Source: Streptomyces sp. NBC_01723
GTDB taxonomy: Bacteria > Actinomycetota > Actinomycetes > Streptomycetales > Streptomycetaceae
DNA: 64,000 bases
Assembly: GCF_036246005.1 (NCBI RefSeq)
Contig: NZ_CP109171.1
Location: 1,116,001 to 1,180,000, forward strand
Direction of reading: 5' to 3'
The notes beneath the pieces were generated by a model. It ran no database searches, was not told where the DNA came from, and was given only the letters and a program-made list of their open reading frames with translations. Below, one piece after another: positions 53,339 through 62,433 of the stretch. Position 1 is the first letter of the stretch. Each line of letters opens with the position of its first letter. A program made the translations under genes and the position numbers.

Positions 53339-54121
53339 ATGCAGACGAACCCCACTCACAGCAGCCTCGTCGCCGTGGGCGACTCCTTCACCGAGGGCAT
53401 GTCGGACCTGCTGCCCGACGGCTCCTACCGGGGCTGGGCCGACCTTCTCGCCGCGCGGATGGCCGCCCGCTCCCCCGGCTTCCGGTACGCCAATCTCGCG
53501 GTGCGCGGGAAGCTGATCGGGCAGATCGTCGACGAGCAGGTCGGGGTGGCCGCGGCCATGGGAGCCGACGTGATCACACTGGTGGGCGGGCTCAACGACA
53601 CGCTGCGGCCCAAGTGCGACATGGCGCTGGTGCGGGATCTGCTGACCCAGGCGGTGGAGCGGCTCGCGCCCAGTTGCAAGCAGCTGGTGCTGATGCGCAG
53701 CCCCGGCCGTCAGGGTCCGGTGCTGGACCGGTTCCGGCCCCGTATGGAGGCCCTCTTCGCGATCATCGACGACCTGGCCTCGCTCCACGGCGCCGTGGTC
53801 GTCGACCTGTACGGGGCGCGCTCCCTGGCCGACCCGCGGCTGTGGGACGTGGACCGGCTGCACCTGACGGCCGACGGGCACCGCCGGGTCGCGGAGGCCG
53901 TGTGGCAGGCGCTGGGCCACGAGGCCGAGGACCCCGACTGGCACGCGCCGATCCCGGCCACACCGCCACCGGGGTGGATCACCCGCCGGACCACCGACGT
54001 CCGGTTCGCCCGGCAGTACCTGCTGCCCTGGATAGGCCGCAGGCTGACCGGCCGCTCGTCCGGCGACGGCCTGCCGCCCAAGCGCCCCGACCTGCTGCCG
54101 TACGGGGACACCGCGCCCTGA
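53339..54121 (+). CDS. SGNH/GDSL hydrolase
   Basis: Esterase-like hydrolase of 260 aa. Block I is VAVGDSFTEGM with nucleophile Ser16, block III LVGGLNDTL, and block V WDVDRLHLTADGH with the catalytic Asp and His. No signal peptide. The C-terminal 60 residues (TRRTTDVRFARQYLLPWIGRRLTG) form an amphipathic, basic extension. It belongs to a Streptomyces group of cytosolic GDSL proteins, with unknown substrate. Confidence 0.88.
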   Translation: MQTNPTHSSLVAVGDSFTEGMSDLLPDGSYRGWADLLAARMAARSPGFRYANLAVRGKLIGQIVDEQVGVAAAMGADVITLVGGLNDTLRPKCDMALVRDLLTQAVERLAPSCKQLVLMRSPGRQGPVLDRFRPRMEALFAIIDDLASLHGAVVVDLYGARSLADPRLWDVDRLHLTADGHRRVAEAVWQALGHEAEDPDWHAPIPATPPPGWITRRTTDVRFARQYLLPWIGRRLTGRSSGDGLPPKRPDLLPYGDTAP

Positions 54122-54193
54122 TTCCGGGGGGCGCACCCGCCCTCGTAGGTTCCGACGAACAACCCCGCGGCGCTGGCCTGCACGAATCGCCAG

Positions 54194-54199
54194 TAGAAT
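54194..54199 (+). promoter_or_regulatory. -10 element of a probable leaderless purB promoter
   Basis: TAGAAT lies 8 bp upstream of the purB GTG, with no Shine-Dalgarno sequence in between. Such spacing means that the transcript would begin at or next to the start codon. A -35 match at the expected distance is weak. Confidence 0.5.
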
Positions 54200-54207
54200 C
54201 CGTACAC

Positions 54208-55650
54208 GTGACTTCCGCTCCCGCCAAGCCCCGTATCCCGAACGTCCTCGCCGGACGCTACGCCTCCGTCGACCTCGCCACCCTCTGGTCGCCCGAGCAG
54301 AAGGTGAAGCTGGAGCGCCGGCTCTGGCTCGCCGTGCTGCGGGCCCAGAAGGACCTCGGCATCGAGGTGCCCGACGCCGCGATCGCCGACTACGAGCGCG
54401 TCCTCGACCAGGTCGACCTGGCCTCGATCGCCGAGCGCGAGAAGGTCACCCGGCACGACGTGAAGGCGCGGATCGAGGAGTTCAACGACCTCGCCGGGCA
54501 CGAGCACGTGCACAAGGGCATGACCTCCCGCGACCTCACGGAGAACGTCGAGCAGCTGCAGATCCGGCTCTCGCTGGAGCTGATCCGCGACCGTTCGGTG
54601 GCCGTCCTGGCCCGCCTCGGCAAGCTGGCCGGCGAGTACGGCGAGCTGGTCATGGCCGGCCGCTCCCACAATGTCGCCGCGCAGGCCACGACGCTGGGCA
54701 AGCGGTTCGCGACCGCCGCCGACGAGCTGCTCGTCGCGTACGGCCGGGTGGAGGAGCTGCTCGGCCGCTACCCGCTGCGCGGCATCAAGGGCCCGGTCGG
54801 CACCGCCCAGGACATGCTGGACCTGCTCGGCGGGGACGCCGGCAAGCTCGCGGAGCTGGAGCGGCGGATCGCCGGGCACCTGGGCTTCTCGCAGGCCTTC
54901 ACCTCGGTCGGCCAGGTCTACCCGCGCTCGCTGGACTACGAGGTGGTCACCTCGCTGGTGCAGCTCGCGGCGGCTCCGTCGTCGCTGGCCAAGACCATCC
55001 GGCTGATGGCCGGGCACGAGCTGGTCACCGAGGGCTTCAAGCCCGGCCAGGTCGGCTCCTCGGCGATGCCGCACAAGATGAACACCCGCTCCTGCGAGCG
55101 CGTCAACGGCCTGATGGTGATCCTGCGCGGCTACGCCTCGATGACCGGCGAGCTGGCGGGCGACCAGTGGAACGAGGGCGACGTCTCCTGCTCGGTGGTG
55201 CGCCGGGTGGCCCTGCCCGACGCGTTCTTCGCCCTGGACGGCCTGCTGGAGACCTTCCTCACCGTGCTCGACGAGTTCGGCGCCTTCCCGGCCGTCGTGG
55301 CCCGTGAGCTGGACCGCTACCTGCCGTTCCTGGCCACCACCAAGGTACTGATGGGCGCGGTGCGGGCCGGGGTGGGGCGCGAGCTGGCGCACGAGGCGAT
55401 CAAGGAGAACGCCGTCGCCTCCGCCCTGGCGATGCGTGAACAGGGTGCCGAGCGCAACGAACTGCTCGACAAGCTGGCGGCCGACGAGCGCATCCCGCTC
55501 GACCGGACCGGTCTTGACGCGCTGATGGCGGACAAGCTCTCGTTCACGGGCGCCGCGGCCGACCAGGTCGGGGTGGTCGTGGGCCGGATCGAGGAGATCG
55601 TCAAGCAGCACCCGTCGGCCGCCGCGTACACCCCCGGGGCCATCCTCTGA
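54208..55650 (+). CDS. purB: adenylosuccinate lyase
   Basis: Cleaves adenylosuccinate and SAICAR in purine biosynthesis. The 480-aa protein has the fumarase/aspartase-superfamily signature GSSAMPHKMN, MTSRDLTENVEQLQIR, HNVAAQATTLGKR and a C-terminal helical domain. GTG at 54208 is preferred because PNVLAGRYAS follows in the expected place. No RBS lies before it, consistent with leaderless expression. mug follows directly, with overlapping or abutting frames. Confidence 0.95.
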   Translation: MTSAPAKPRIPNVLAGRYASVDLATLWSPEQKVKLERRLWLAVLRAQKDLGIEVPDAAIADYERVLDQVDLASIAEREKVTRHDVKARIEEFNDLAGHEHVHKGMTSRDLTENVEQLQIRLSLELIRDRSVAVLARLGKLAGEYGELVMAGRSHNVAAQATTLGKRFATAADELLVAYGRVEELLGRYPLRGIKGPVGTAQDMLDLLGGDAGKLAELERRIAGHLGFSQAFTSVGQVYPRSLDYEVVTSLVQLAAAPSSLAKTIRLMAGHELVTEGFKPGQVGSSAMPHKMNTRSCERVNGLMVILRGYASMTGELAGDQWNEGDVSCSVVRRVALPDAFFALDGLLETFLTVLDEFGAFPAVVARELDRYLPFLATTKVLMGAVRAGVGRELAHEAIKENAVASALAMREQGAERNELLDKLAADERIPLDRTGLDALMADKLSFTGAAADQVGVVVGRIEEIVKQHPSAAAYTPGAIL

Positions 55651-56198
55651 CCCGCTTCACCCGGGCCGAACTGGAGGCCGCCCGCGACCGTCTCGTGCCG
55701 GACGTCGTCGCGGACGGCCTCCGGGTGCTGTTCTGCGGGATCAATCCCGGTCTGATGACGGCGGTGACGGGCCACCACTTCGCCCGGCCGGGCAACCGCT
55801 TCTGGCCGGTGCTGCACCTGTCCGGGTTCACGCCGCGGCGGCTGGCGCCGTCGGAGCAGGACCTGTTGCCGTCGTACGGGCTCGGGATCACGAACGTCGT
55901 GGCGCGGGCCAGCGCGCGGGCCGACGAGCTGACCGCCGAGGAGTACCGGGAGGGCGGACTGCTGCTGACGCGGAAGGTGGCGCGGCTGCGGCCCGACTGG
56001 CTGGCCGTGGTGGGGGTCACCGCCTACCGGGCGGCGTTCGACGACCGGCACGCGCGGGTGGGGCCGCAGGAGCGGACCTTCGGGAGCACACGTGTGTGGG
56101 TGCTGCCCAATCCCAGCGGGCTCAACGCGCACTGGACGACGGAGACGATGGCCGAGGAGTTCGCACGGCTGCGGGTCACGGCGGAGCCTTCTCCGTGA
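55647..56198 (+). CDS. mug: G/U mismatch-specific uracil/thymine DNA glycosylase
   Basis: DNA glycosylase (Mug/TDG family) excising mismatched uracil or thymine. Motif 1 is FCGINPGLMTA with the conserved Asn, and the later segment LPNPSGLNAHW is the minor-groove-wedge motif of the family. The usual family start TRFTRAELEAARDRLVPDV reads in frame upstream of the GTG at 55695, so translation probably begins at the CTG at 55647, which overlaps the purB stop as CTGA; the shorter GTG start (168 aa) would lose conserved residues. Convergent overlap with the next gene is 23 bp. Confidence 0.83.
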   Translation: MTRFTRAELEAARDRLVPDVVADGLRVLFCGINPGLMTAVTGHHFARPGNRFWPVLHLSGFTPRRLAPSEQDLLPSYGLGITNVVARASARADELTAEEYREGGLLLTRKVARLRPDWLAVVGVTAYRAAFDDRHARVGPQERTFGSTRVWVLPNPSGLNAHWTTETMAEEFARLRVTAEPSP

Positions 56199-56619
56199 CC
56201 ACCGCCAGCAGTTGCACCTCGTCCGTCTCGTCCCGGTCGGCGACGGCCAGCGCGATCCAGCGGCCGGTGCCCCCGGCCTCCCAGAGGTACGCCACGCGCG
56301 CGCTCGCGCTCAGTTGGGCCCACGGCTCGGGTATCTCCTCCCGGTCGGTCCGCAGCAGGACCGTCTGAAGGTTCAGGGGGTCCCCCTCCTCACCCCAGCG
56401 GGCGGCGAGCCGCTCGTGGAGCGCGTCCCGGTCCTTCTCGTACTGCTCCACCGTCACCGCCCGCTCCGCCGGGCACCCGCCGCGCAGGCCGTGGCTGGTC
56501 TCCAGCACCGCCGTGAAGTGACCGGGGGCTCCGGCGCCCACGTCCGACGGACCGTGCCCCGCCGGGAAGGGGCGGTGGCACAGCTCGTCGATGAGGGCGA
56601 TGTGCCGTGCGATGTCCAT
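56176..56619 (-). CDS. hypothetical protein, 147 aa
   Basis: Soluble protein of 147 aa from the ATG at 56619. No recognisable domain; the sequence contains acidic and aromatic stretches (LLRTDREEIPEPW, YLWEAGGTGRWIALAVAD) that suggest a beta-rich fold. An alternative GTG at 56649 exists but has no better RBS. Codon usage is ordinary for the region, and the minus-strand frame is the only convincing one. The 3' end overlaps the end of mug. Confidence 0.6.
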   Translation of the reverse strand: MDIARHIALIDELCHRPFPAGHGPSDVGAGAPGHFTAVLETSHGLRGGCPAERAVTVEQYEKDRDALHERLAARWGEEGDPLNLQTVLLRTDREEIPEPWAQLSASARVAYLWEAGGTGRWIALAVADRDETDEVQLLAVVTEKAPP

Positions 56620-56677
56620 GCCGTCCAGTAAACCGTTCGGCACTGACATTTGGCGGCCCGTCAGCCGGCCCGCGGAC

Positions 56678-57403
56678 TCAGGCGTCCCGGCGGCGCAGCC
56701 GCCACGCCCCCGCGAGCAGCGCGGCCGCCGTCCACAGCGCGGTCACCGCGAGCCCCGTCCAGGGGCCCAGGTGCCCGTCGTAGGTCTGATGGACGACGAC
56801 TTGCCCCGCCTTGTCCGGCAGGAAGTCGGTGGCGCCGCCCGCCACGTCCCCGATCACGAAGGAGACGATGAGGATGAACGGGATCAGGGAGGACAGGGTG
56901 GCCACGCCGCTGCGGAACAGGGCGGTGAGGCCCGCCGCGAACAGGGCCATCAGCGTGAGGTAGACCGCCAGGCCCACGACGCCGCGCAACTGCTGGCCCG
57001 CCGTGAGCCCGTCCGCCGCCGAACCCAGGCCCGCTCGGGCCGCGAAGAGCGCGGCGGACGCGGTGAGCAGCCCCGTCACGAAGGTCGGTAGGGCGACCAC
57101 CACCAGCTTCGCCGCGAACCACCGCCCGCGCCGCGGGACGGCGGCCAGGGAGAGCCGGATCCCGTTGCCGTGGTACTCGGAGGACACGACCATGGCACCG
57201 AACGCGACGGCGGCGATCTGGCCGGGCGCGACGCCGGAGAGGGCCATGAACAGCGGATCGAAGTCCGGGTCCGAGGTGTCGGAGGCACCCGCCAGCGCGG
57301 AGAAGGCCGTGGTGACCGCGAAGACGGCCAGCAGCGTGCCGCACAGCGAGCGCAGGCTGAGCACCTTGAGCGCCTCGGAGCGGAGTACGGGCGTGAAGGG
57401 CAT
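56678..57403 (-). CDS. ABC-2-type transporter permease
   Basis: Membrane subunit of an ABC-2 exporter, 241 aa with about six helices: FAVTTAFSALAG, GQIAAVAFGAMVVSSEY, GLLTASAALFAARAG, GVVGLAVYLTLMALFAAGL, SLIPFILIVSFVIG and LAVTALWTAAALLAGAW. The N-terminus MPFTPVLRSEALK is the usual ABC2 start. The gene starts 2 bp after the ATPase stop, in one operon. The divergent two-component system across the 108-bp gap probably regulates it. Substrate unknown; lipid or antibiotic-type export is a guess. Confidence 0.85.
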   Translation of the reverse strand: MPFTPVLRSEALKVLSLRSLCGTLLAVFAVTTAFSALAGASDTSDPDFDPLFMALSGVAPGQIAAVAFGAMVVSSEYHGNGIRLSLAAVPRRGRWFAAKLVVVALPTFVTGLLTASAALFAARAGLGSAADGLTAGQQLRGVVGLAVYLTLMALFAAGLTALFRSGVATLSSLIPFILIVSFVIGDVAGGATDFLPDKAGQVVVHQTYDGHLGPWTGLAVTALWTAAALLAGAWRLRRRDA

Positions 57404-57405
57404 GG

Positions 57406-58326
57406 TCAGGCCTCCTGGGGCTGTGCGGTGAACTCGGTCTCGGTGGCCGTCAGGTCGAGGTAGGCCTGCTCCAACGTGCCCTCGTCCGAGGTCAGTTCCA
57501 GTACGGGCACGCCCGCGCCGGACAGGGCGCGGCCGATGTCGTCCACGCGCGCGTCCGGCACGGTCCAGTACCCGTCGACGTGCTCCACGGCGGCGTGTCC
57601 GTGCCGGGCGAGCGTGGCCTTCAGGGCGGTGGCGTCCGACGTGCGGACACGCACGCGTGGTTGGACGCGCGCGTCGATGAACTCCCGCATCGGCAGGTCG
57701 GCGAGCAGCCGCCCCCGGCCGAGGACGACCAGGTGGTCGGCGAACGACGCGGTCTCGTTCATCAGGTGGCTGGACACCAGGACCGTGCGGCCCTCGGCCG
57801 CCAGGCGGCGCAGCAGTTCGCGGATCCAGATGATGCCCTCGGGGTCGAGTCCGTTGGAGGGCTCGTCCAGCATGACCACTTCGGGCTCCCCCAGCAGCGC
57901 GGCGGCGATGCCCAGCCGCTGGCGCATGCCCAGTGAGTACGTCCGCACCCGGCGGCGCGCGACCGACGCGATGCCCGTCTCCGCCAGCACCTCGTCGACC
58001 CGGCTCGCGGGGACGCGGTTGCTCGCCGCGAGCACCCGCAGGTGGTCCCGGGCGGTGCGCGAACCGTGGGCGGCGCCCGCGTCGAGCAGGGCGCCGACGT
58101 GCCGCAGGGGTTCGGGGAGGGTGGTGTAGAGGCGGCCGCCGATTGTCGCCGTCCCCGAGGTCGGGCGGTCGAGGCCGAGAACGAGCCGCATGGTGGTGGA
58201 CTTGCCGGCCCCGTTGGGACCCAGGAAGCCGGTGACCCGGCCGGGACGCACGGTGAAGGTGAGGTCGTCGACGGCTCGTCGGGTGCCGTACTCCTTGGTG
58301 AGGTTCTGGACGTCGATGCTCGTCAT
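57406..58326 (-). CDS. ABC transporter ATP-binding protein
   Basis: ATPase of 306 aa. Walker A GPNGAGKST (36-44), signature YSLGMRQRLGIA, Walker B VVMLDEPSNGLDPEG, then H-loop SSHL. A C-terminal extension of about 80 residues after the nucleotide-binding domain (DATALKATLARHG, VPVLELTSDEGTLEQAYLDLT) resembles the regulatory tail of drug-export ATPases. Pairs with the ABC-2 permease. ATG start at 58326. Confidence 0.93.
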   Translation of the reverse strand: MTSIDVQNLTKEYGTRRAVDDLTFTVRPGRVTGFLGPNGAGKSTTMRLVLGLDRPTSGTATIGGRLYTTLPEPLRHVGALLDAGAAHGSRTARDHLRVLAASNRVPASRVDEVLAETGIASVARRRVRTYSLGMRQRLGIAAALLGEPEVVMLDEPSNGLDPEGIIWIRELLRRLAAEGRTVLVSSHLMNETASFADHLVVLGRGRLLADLPMREFIDARVQPRVRVRTSDATALKATLARHGHAAVEHVDGYWTVPDARVDDIGRALSGAGVPVLELTSDEGTLEQAYLDLTATETEFTAQPQEA

Positions 58327-58382
58327 GGCAGCAGCTTGACGGCACGTCAGGGGGCGGGTCCTCCCCCGCCGGTGGAGATCGT

Positions 58383-58400
58383 CTCCCCCGTGCGGGGGAG
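58383..58400. promoter_or_regulatory. inverted repeat between ABC operon and two-component system
   Basis: CTCCCCC-GTGC-GGGGGAG is a perfect 7-bp palindromic stem in the divergent gap between the ATPase start (58326) and the kinase start (58435). Because a regulator gene lies downstream, it may be the response-regulator target; a hairpin role is equally possible. Confidence 0.4.
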
Positions 58401-58434
58401 GTCCGCCGTCAGTGGCGGCTGGCACGATGAGTGG

Positions 58435-59589
58435 ATGGTCCGCTTTCTGCGCCCGCTGGTTTGGGGGGTCACGTACACACGGCTGCTGCACCTGTGGCTG
58501 CCCATGCTGGTGGTGAGCTTGTGGGCGCTCGTCGACGACACCAAGCTGTGGGTCCCCGCGGCGGTGCTGGTGCCGCTCGGGCTCGTCCCGGCGGTGCGGA
58601 CCGGGGAGGGCGTGCAGGCCCGCCTGCTTCTCACGCCCGGCCATGAGGACTCCGCCTTCTCGGTCGCGCCGTCGGCGACCTGGCGCGACCGGCTGCGCAC
58701 GGTGGTGTGGCTGGAACTGCGGATGCTGTTGGGCGCCTTGACCACGGCCGCCTGCGTCTGGCTGCCGATCCTCGTCGTCGTCCTGGTCCGGCTCTCCCTC
58801 GGGCACCGGGTCGACGACATACCCGTGCTGCGGGACGCCGCGCCGCACTGGGCGTACGCGCTCCTGACCCCGCTCCCCCTCCTCGCGCTGTACGGCGCGG
58901 TGGTGGGTCTCGGTGTCCTGGCGACGGCGGGCGCCCGCGCGCTGCTCGGCCCGTCCGCCGCCGAGCGGCTCACCGCCCTGGAGGAGCGCACCGAACAACT
59001 CCTGGAGCGCAACCGCATCGCGCGTGAGCTGCACGACTCCATCGGCCACGCCTTGACGGTCGCGGTCGTGCAGGCGGGGGCGGCCCGCGCGGCGAACAGT
59101 CCGGAGTTCACCGAGCGGGCCCTCACCGCGATCGAGGAGACCGGCCGGGCCGCCCTGGAGGATCTGGAGCGGGTGCTCGGCGTCCTGCGCGAGACGCGGA
59201 CGCCGGTGAGCTCCCGACCGACCCTCGCGGACGCCGACCGGCTCCTGGAGTCCGCGCGCGTCTCGGGGGCCGAGATCGATGCCGAGGTCACCGGCCCGCT
59301 CGAGACGCTGCCGGGCCCGGTCTCCCGTGAGGGATACCGCATCCTCCAGGAGTCGCTGACCAATGTGCTGCGGCACGCGGGCGCGGTGCCGACCCGGGTC
59401 CGCGTGGCGGTGGCGGAGGGCGCGCTCACCCTGGAGGTGCGCAATCCGCTGCCGGACACCAGGGTCTCGTCCGCCCGCGGCAGCGGGCTGCGCGGCATCC
59501 GCGAGCGGGCCGCGCTGCTGGGCGGGTTGGCGCACACGGGCCCCGACGCCGGCGATTGGCGGGTACGCGTCGAGCTGCCGCCGGGCTGA
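58435..59589 (+). CDS. sensor histidine kinase, NarL/DesK type
   Basis: Histidine kinase of 384 aa. The N-terminal third has four to five membrane helices without a separate extracellular domain, as in cell-envelope-stress kinases. The HisKA_3 motif RIARELHDSIGHAL carries phosphoacceptor His200. The HATPase domain contains LQESLTNVLRHAG and GSGLRGIRERAALLGG. It is followed 14 bp later by its LuxR-type regulator, and divergent from the ABC exporter; a sense-and-export unit is inferred. Confidence 0.9.
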   Translation: MVRFLRPLVWGVTYTRLLHLWLPMLVVSLWALVDDTKLWVPAAVLVPLGLVPAVRTGEGVQARLLLTPGHEDSAFSVAPSATWRDRLRTVVWLELRMLLGALTTAACVWLPILVVVLVRLSLGHRVDDIPVLRDAAPHWAYALLTPLPLLALYGAVVGLGVLATAGARALLGPSAAERLTALEERTEQLLERNRIARELHDSIGHALTVAVVQAGAARAANSPEFTERALTAIEETGRAALEDLERVLGVLRETRTPVSSRPTLADADRLLESARVSGAEIDAEVTGPLETLPGPVSREGYRILQESLTNVLRHAGAVPTRVRVAVAEGALTLEVRNPLPDTRVSSARGSGLRGIRERAALLGGLAHTGPDAGDWRVRVELPPG

Positions 59590-59603
59590 TCTACGCTGGG
59601 CGG

Positions 59604-60269
59604 ATGCCGGTCAGAGTGCTCCTCGTCGACGACGAACCCCTCGTACGCGCGGGTCTGCGGGCCGTGCTGGAGGCGCAGCCGGACATCGAGGTCGTCGGCG
59701 AGGCGGCGGACGGGGCGGCGGTCGTCCCGCTGGTGCGTCAGCTGCGGCCGGACGTGGTCGCCATGGACGTCCGGATGCCGCTGCTCGACGGCATCGAGGC
59801 GACGCGCGCGCTGCTGCGGACGGTGGCCGACCCGCCGAAGATCCTCGTGGTGACGACCTTCGAGAACGACGAGTACGTGTACGAGGCGCTGCGCGCGGGT
59901 GCGGACGGGTTTCTGCTCAAGCGCGCCCGGCCGGCCGAGATCGTGCACGCGGTCCGGCTGATCGCCGAGGGCGAGTCGCTGCTGTTCCCCGCCTCGGTGC
60001 GGCAACTGGCCACCGAGTACGGCGACGACGGCGGCGGGAACCGGGCGGCCCGTGCCACGGTGGAGCGGGCGCGGCTGACCGAACGGGAGGGCGAGGTGCT
60101 GCGGCTGATGTCGCGCGGGCTGTCGAACGCGGAGATCGCCGCCCGGCTGGTCGTCGGCACGGAGACGGTGAAGTCGCATGTGAGCGCGGTACTGGCGAAG
60201 CTGGGGGCACGGGACCGCACGCAGGCGGTGATCACGGCGTACGAGTCGGGATTCGTGGCGCCGGGGTGA
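59604..60269 (+). CDS. LuxR-type response regulator
   Basis: Response regulator of 221 aa. The receiver domain has Asp9/Asp10, phospho-acceptor Asp55 in VAMDVRMPLLDG and Lys in FLLKRARP. The C-terminal LuxR helix-turn-helix reads LTEREGEVLRLMSRGLSNAEIA then TVKSHVSAVLAKLG. Pairs with the upstream kinase. The likely target is the divergent ABC operon. Confidence 0.92.
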   Translation: MPVRVLLVDDEPLVRAGLRAVLEAQPDIEVVGEAADGAAVVPLVRQLRPDVVAMDVRMPLLDGIEATRALLRTVADPPKILVVTTFENDEYVYEALRAGADGFLLKRARPAEIVHAVRLIAEGESLLFPASVRQLATEYGDDGGGNRAARATVERARLTEREGEVLRLMSRGLSNAEIAARLVVGTETVKSHVSAVLAKLGARDRTQAVITAYESGFVAPG

Positions 60270-60369
60270 GGCACGCACACGGACCGGGAAGGCGAGGACC
60301 GGCAGTCGCCGGGGCGGAGCGGGCCGAGTACCATCCGGCCCACACGCGCACGAGCTGGGAGGACGGACC

Positions 60370-61524
60370 TTGGGAGGCCTGACCGGCGGGGATCCGTCGC
60401 TGTTGCGGAGGATCAACTCCGCGGTGGTGCTGCACGCGTTGCGTGCGACGGACTGTGCGACGCTGACCGAGATCACCCGGGTGACGGGCCTGTCCCGGCC
60501 GACCGTCGAGGGCGTCGTCGAGGGGCTGATAGAGGCGGGCCTGGTGGTCGAGGCGGCCGCCGACGAGGGCACCGCCAGGCGGCAGGGGCGGCCCGCGAGG
60601 CGTTTCCGGTTCCGGGCGGAGGCGGGGCATCTGCTCGGTCTGGAGATCGGGCCGCACCGCGTCGCCGCGCTCCTGGCCGACCTGGACGGCCGGGTGATCG
60701 GCGCCCAGGCCAAGGACGTGGACGAGGGTGCCTCCGCCGACGAGCGGCTGGAGCGGCTGCGTACGGCCGTCGCCGAGCTGCTGCGCCGGGCCGGGGTGGC
60801 GCGCGGCTCGCTGCGGGCCGTGGGCGCGGCCACGCCGGGGATCGTCGAGGCGGACGGCACGGTGCGGCTGGGGACCGCGCTGCCGGGGTGGACGGGGCTG
60901 AGTCTGGGCGAGCGGCTGAGCCGCTCCTTCAAGTGCCCGGTGCTGGTCGAGAACGACGCGAACGCGGCGGCGGTCGCCGAGCACTGGAAGGGCGCCGCGA
61001 CGGAGTCCGACGACATCGTGTTCGTGCTGGCCGGGCTGAGCCCCGGGGCCGGGGCGCTGATCGGCGGGCGGCTGCACCGGGGGTACGGCGGCGCGGCCGG
61101 GGAGATCGGCGCGCTGCACCTGATGGGCCAGGACGTGACGCCCGAGACCCTGCTGTCGACGACCGACGAGCCGCTGCACCCGCTGGACGAGCAGGCGGTC
61201 GCCAAGGTCTTCGCTCAGGCCCGGGAGGGCGATCAGCGGGCCCGCGCGGCGGTGGAGCGTTTCACCCAGCGGCTGGTGCACGACGTGACGGCGCTGGTGC
61301 TGGCCCTGGACCCGGAGCTGGTCGTCGTCGGCGGCTGGGCGGCGGGACTGGACGGCGTACTGGAGCCGCTGCGGCGGGAGCTGGCCCGCTACTGTCTGCG
61401 CCCGCCCCGGGTGGCGCTGTCGCTGCTCGGTGAGGCCGCGGTGGCGACGGGCGCGCTGCGGCTGGCCCTCGACCACGTGGAGGAGCAGCTGTTCGCGGTG
61501 GAGGGCGCGACGGCACGCCGCTGA
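60370..61524 (+). CDS. ROK-family transcriptional regulator
   Basis: ROK repressor-kinase protein of 384 aa: N-terminal winged helix (about 18-65; TLTEITRVTGLSRPTVEGVVEGLIEAG) joined to a sugar-kinase-like domain with LGLEIGPHRVAALLADLDG, VENDANAAAVAEHW and VVVGGW. The usual zinc-binding Cys motif is absent (GEIGALHLMGQDV), so it may not bind zinc or phosphorylate. TTG at 60370 is used because GGGAGGA precedes it. Likely a carbohydrate-responsive repressor of genes not present here. Ends at a hairpin shared with the convergent GntR gene. Confidence 0.87.
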   Translation: MGGLTGGDPSLLRRINSAVVLHALRATDCATLTEITRVTGLSRPTVEGVVEGLIEAGLVVEAAADEGTARRQGRPARRFRFRAEAGHLLGLEIGPHRVAALLADLDGRVIGAQAKDVDEGASADERLERLRTAVAELLRRAGVARGSLRAVGAATPGIVEADGTVRLGTALPGWTGLSLGERLSRSFKCPVLVENDANAAAVAEHWKGAATESDDIVFVLAGLSPGAGALIGGRLHRGYGGAAGEIGALHLMGQDVTPETLLSTTDEPLHPLDEQAVAKVFAQAREGDQRARAAVERFTQRLVHDVTALVLALDPELVVVGGWAAGLDGVLEPLRRELARYCLRPPRVALSLLGEAAVATGALRLALDHVEEQLFAVEGATARR

Positions 61525-61541
61525 CCCGCCGGGAGGCGGGT
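61524..61541. terminator. hairpin between convergent ROK and GntR genes
   Basis: ACCCGCC-GGGA-GGCGGGT lies directly after the ROK stop codon in the 31-bp convergent gap. A 7-bp perfect stem, suited to termination from both sides. Confidence 0.65.
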
Positions 61542-61555
61542 GCGGGCGGGGCCGG

Positions 61556-62317
61556 TCAGGAGGCGCGGGTCTGCGGGCCGTGGTGGATCTCCACGTCGCC
61601 GGAGTCCCCGAACGTCAGGCGGCAGGTGTCCGCGCGGTAGGTGGCGACGGAGAGGGCGGCGGTGCGGCCACCGGCGAGGTAGCGGGTGGTGACCACGAGG
61701 ACGGGCGCGCCGGGGAGGCGGTCCAGTTCCTTCGCGTCGTCGGCGCCGGCCGAGCCCAGCTCGACGGCGCTCTCCCGGCGCTCCAGGTCGCCGCGCTGGA
61801 GCTCGCGCAGTACGGCACGCGCGCGGGCGGCGCCGGAGGGCGACTCGATGGCGGTGAGTTCGGGGACCGAGGCCGACGGGACGTAGAGCAGCTCCGCCGC
61901 GACGGGCTGGCCGTGTGTCACGCGGGAGCGGCGGACGGTGTGGACGGGCTCCTCGCGGCCGGTCCCGAGGGCGTCGGCGACGGCCGCGGGCGGGGCCGTC
62001 GGCGCGCAGTCGACGGGCTCCCAGGCGTCGTCGGCCGTGCCCGGCCAGGCGTGCTGTTCGGTGCCGACGGCGACGCCGACGCGTGGCGGGGCGACGGTCG
62101 TGCCGACGCCCCGGCGGCGCTGGAGGCGGCCTTCCAGTTCGAGCTGCTCCAGGGCCTGGCGGAGGGTCGCGCGGGCGACGCCGAAGCGGGCGGCGAGCTC
62201 GCGTTCGTTGGGCAGGACCTCGCCCACCGTGAACTCCGAGTCCAGGGCCTCGCTGAGTACGGTCCTGAGGTGCCAGTACTTCGGTTCCGGCACCGATTCC
62301 AACTGCGTGGTCCCCAC
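61556..62317 (-). CDS. GntR/HutC-family regulator
   Basis: GntR-family regulator of 253 aa in the HutC subgroup. The N-terminal winged helix is at about 18-75 (LPNERELAARFGVARATLRQALEQLELEG), followed by a UTRA ligand-binding domain (about 105-245; TVRRSRVTHGQPVAAELLYVPSA). GTG at 62317 is preceded by GGAGG. The adjacent 116-bp gap to the sigma-factor gene contains AT-rich sequence (TTTATTAAAGG) that may hold its own promoter. Ligand unknown, possibly a sugar phosphate as for DasR. Confidence 0.88.
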   Translation of the reverse strand: MGTTQLESVPEPKYWHLRTVLSEALDSEFTVGEVLPNERELAARFGVARATLRQALEQLELEGRLQRRRGVGTTVAPPRVGVAVGTEQHAWPGTADDAWEPVDCAPTAPPAAVADALGTGREEPVHTVRRSRVTHGQPVAAELLYVPSASVPELTAIESPSGAARARAVLRELQRGDLERRESAVELGSAGADDAKELDRLPGAPVLVVTTRYLAGGRTAALSVATYRADTCRLTFGDSGDVEIHHGPQTRAS

Positions 62318-62433
62318 CCTGTCCTCCGCAATCGCCGTGGTCCGGCGGCGTTTTGACGCCCTTGTTTATTAAAGGTTGTTGCAGTTCTCTGCGACCATAG
62401 GACGCCCCACCCCCTTGGTCAAGACCAATCTGG

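Noticed and set aside
58347..61205. A 952-codon minus-strand open frame opposite the two-component and ROK genes
   Set aside because: Composition is Ser/Arg/Pro-rich without any recognisable motif, and it overlaps three well supported plus-strand genes.
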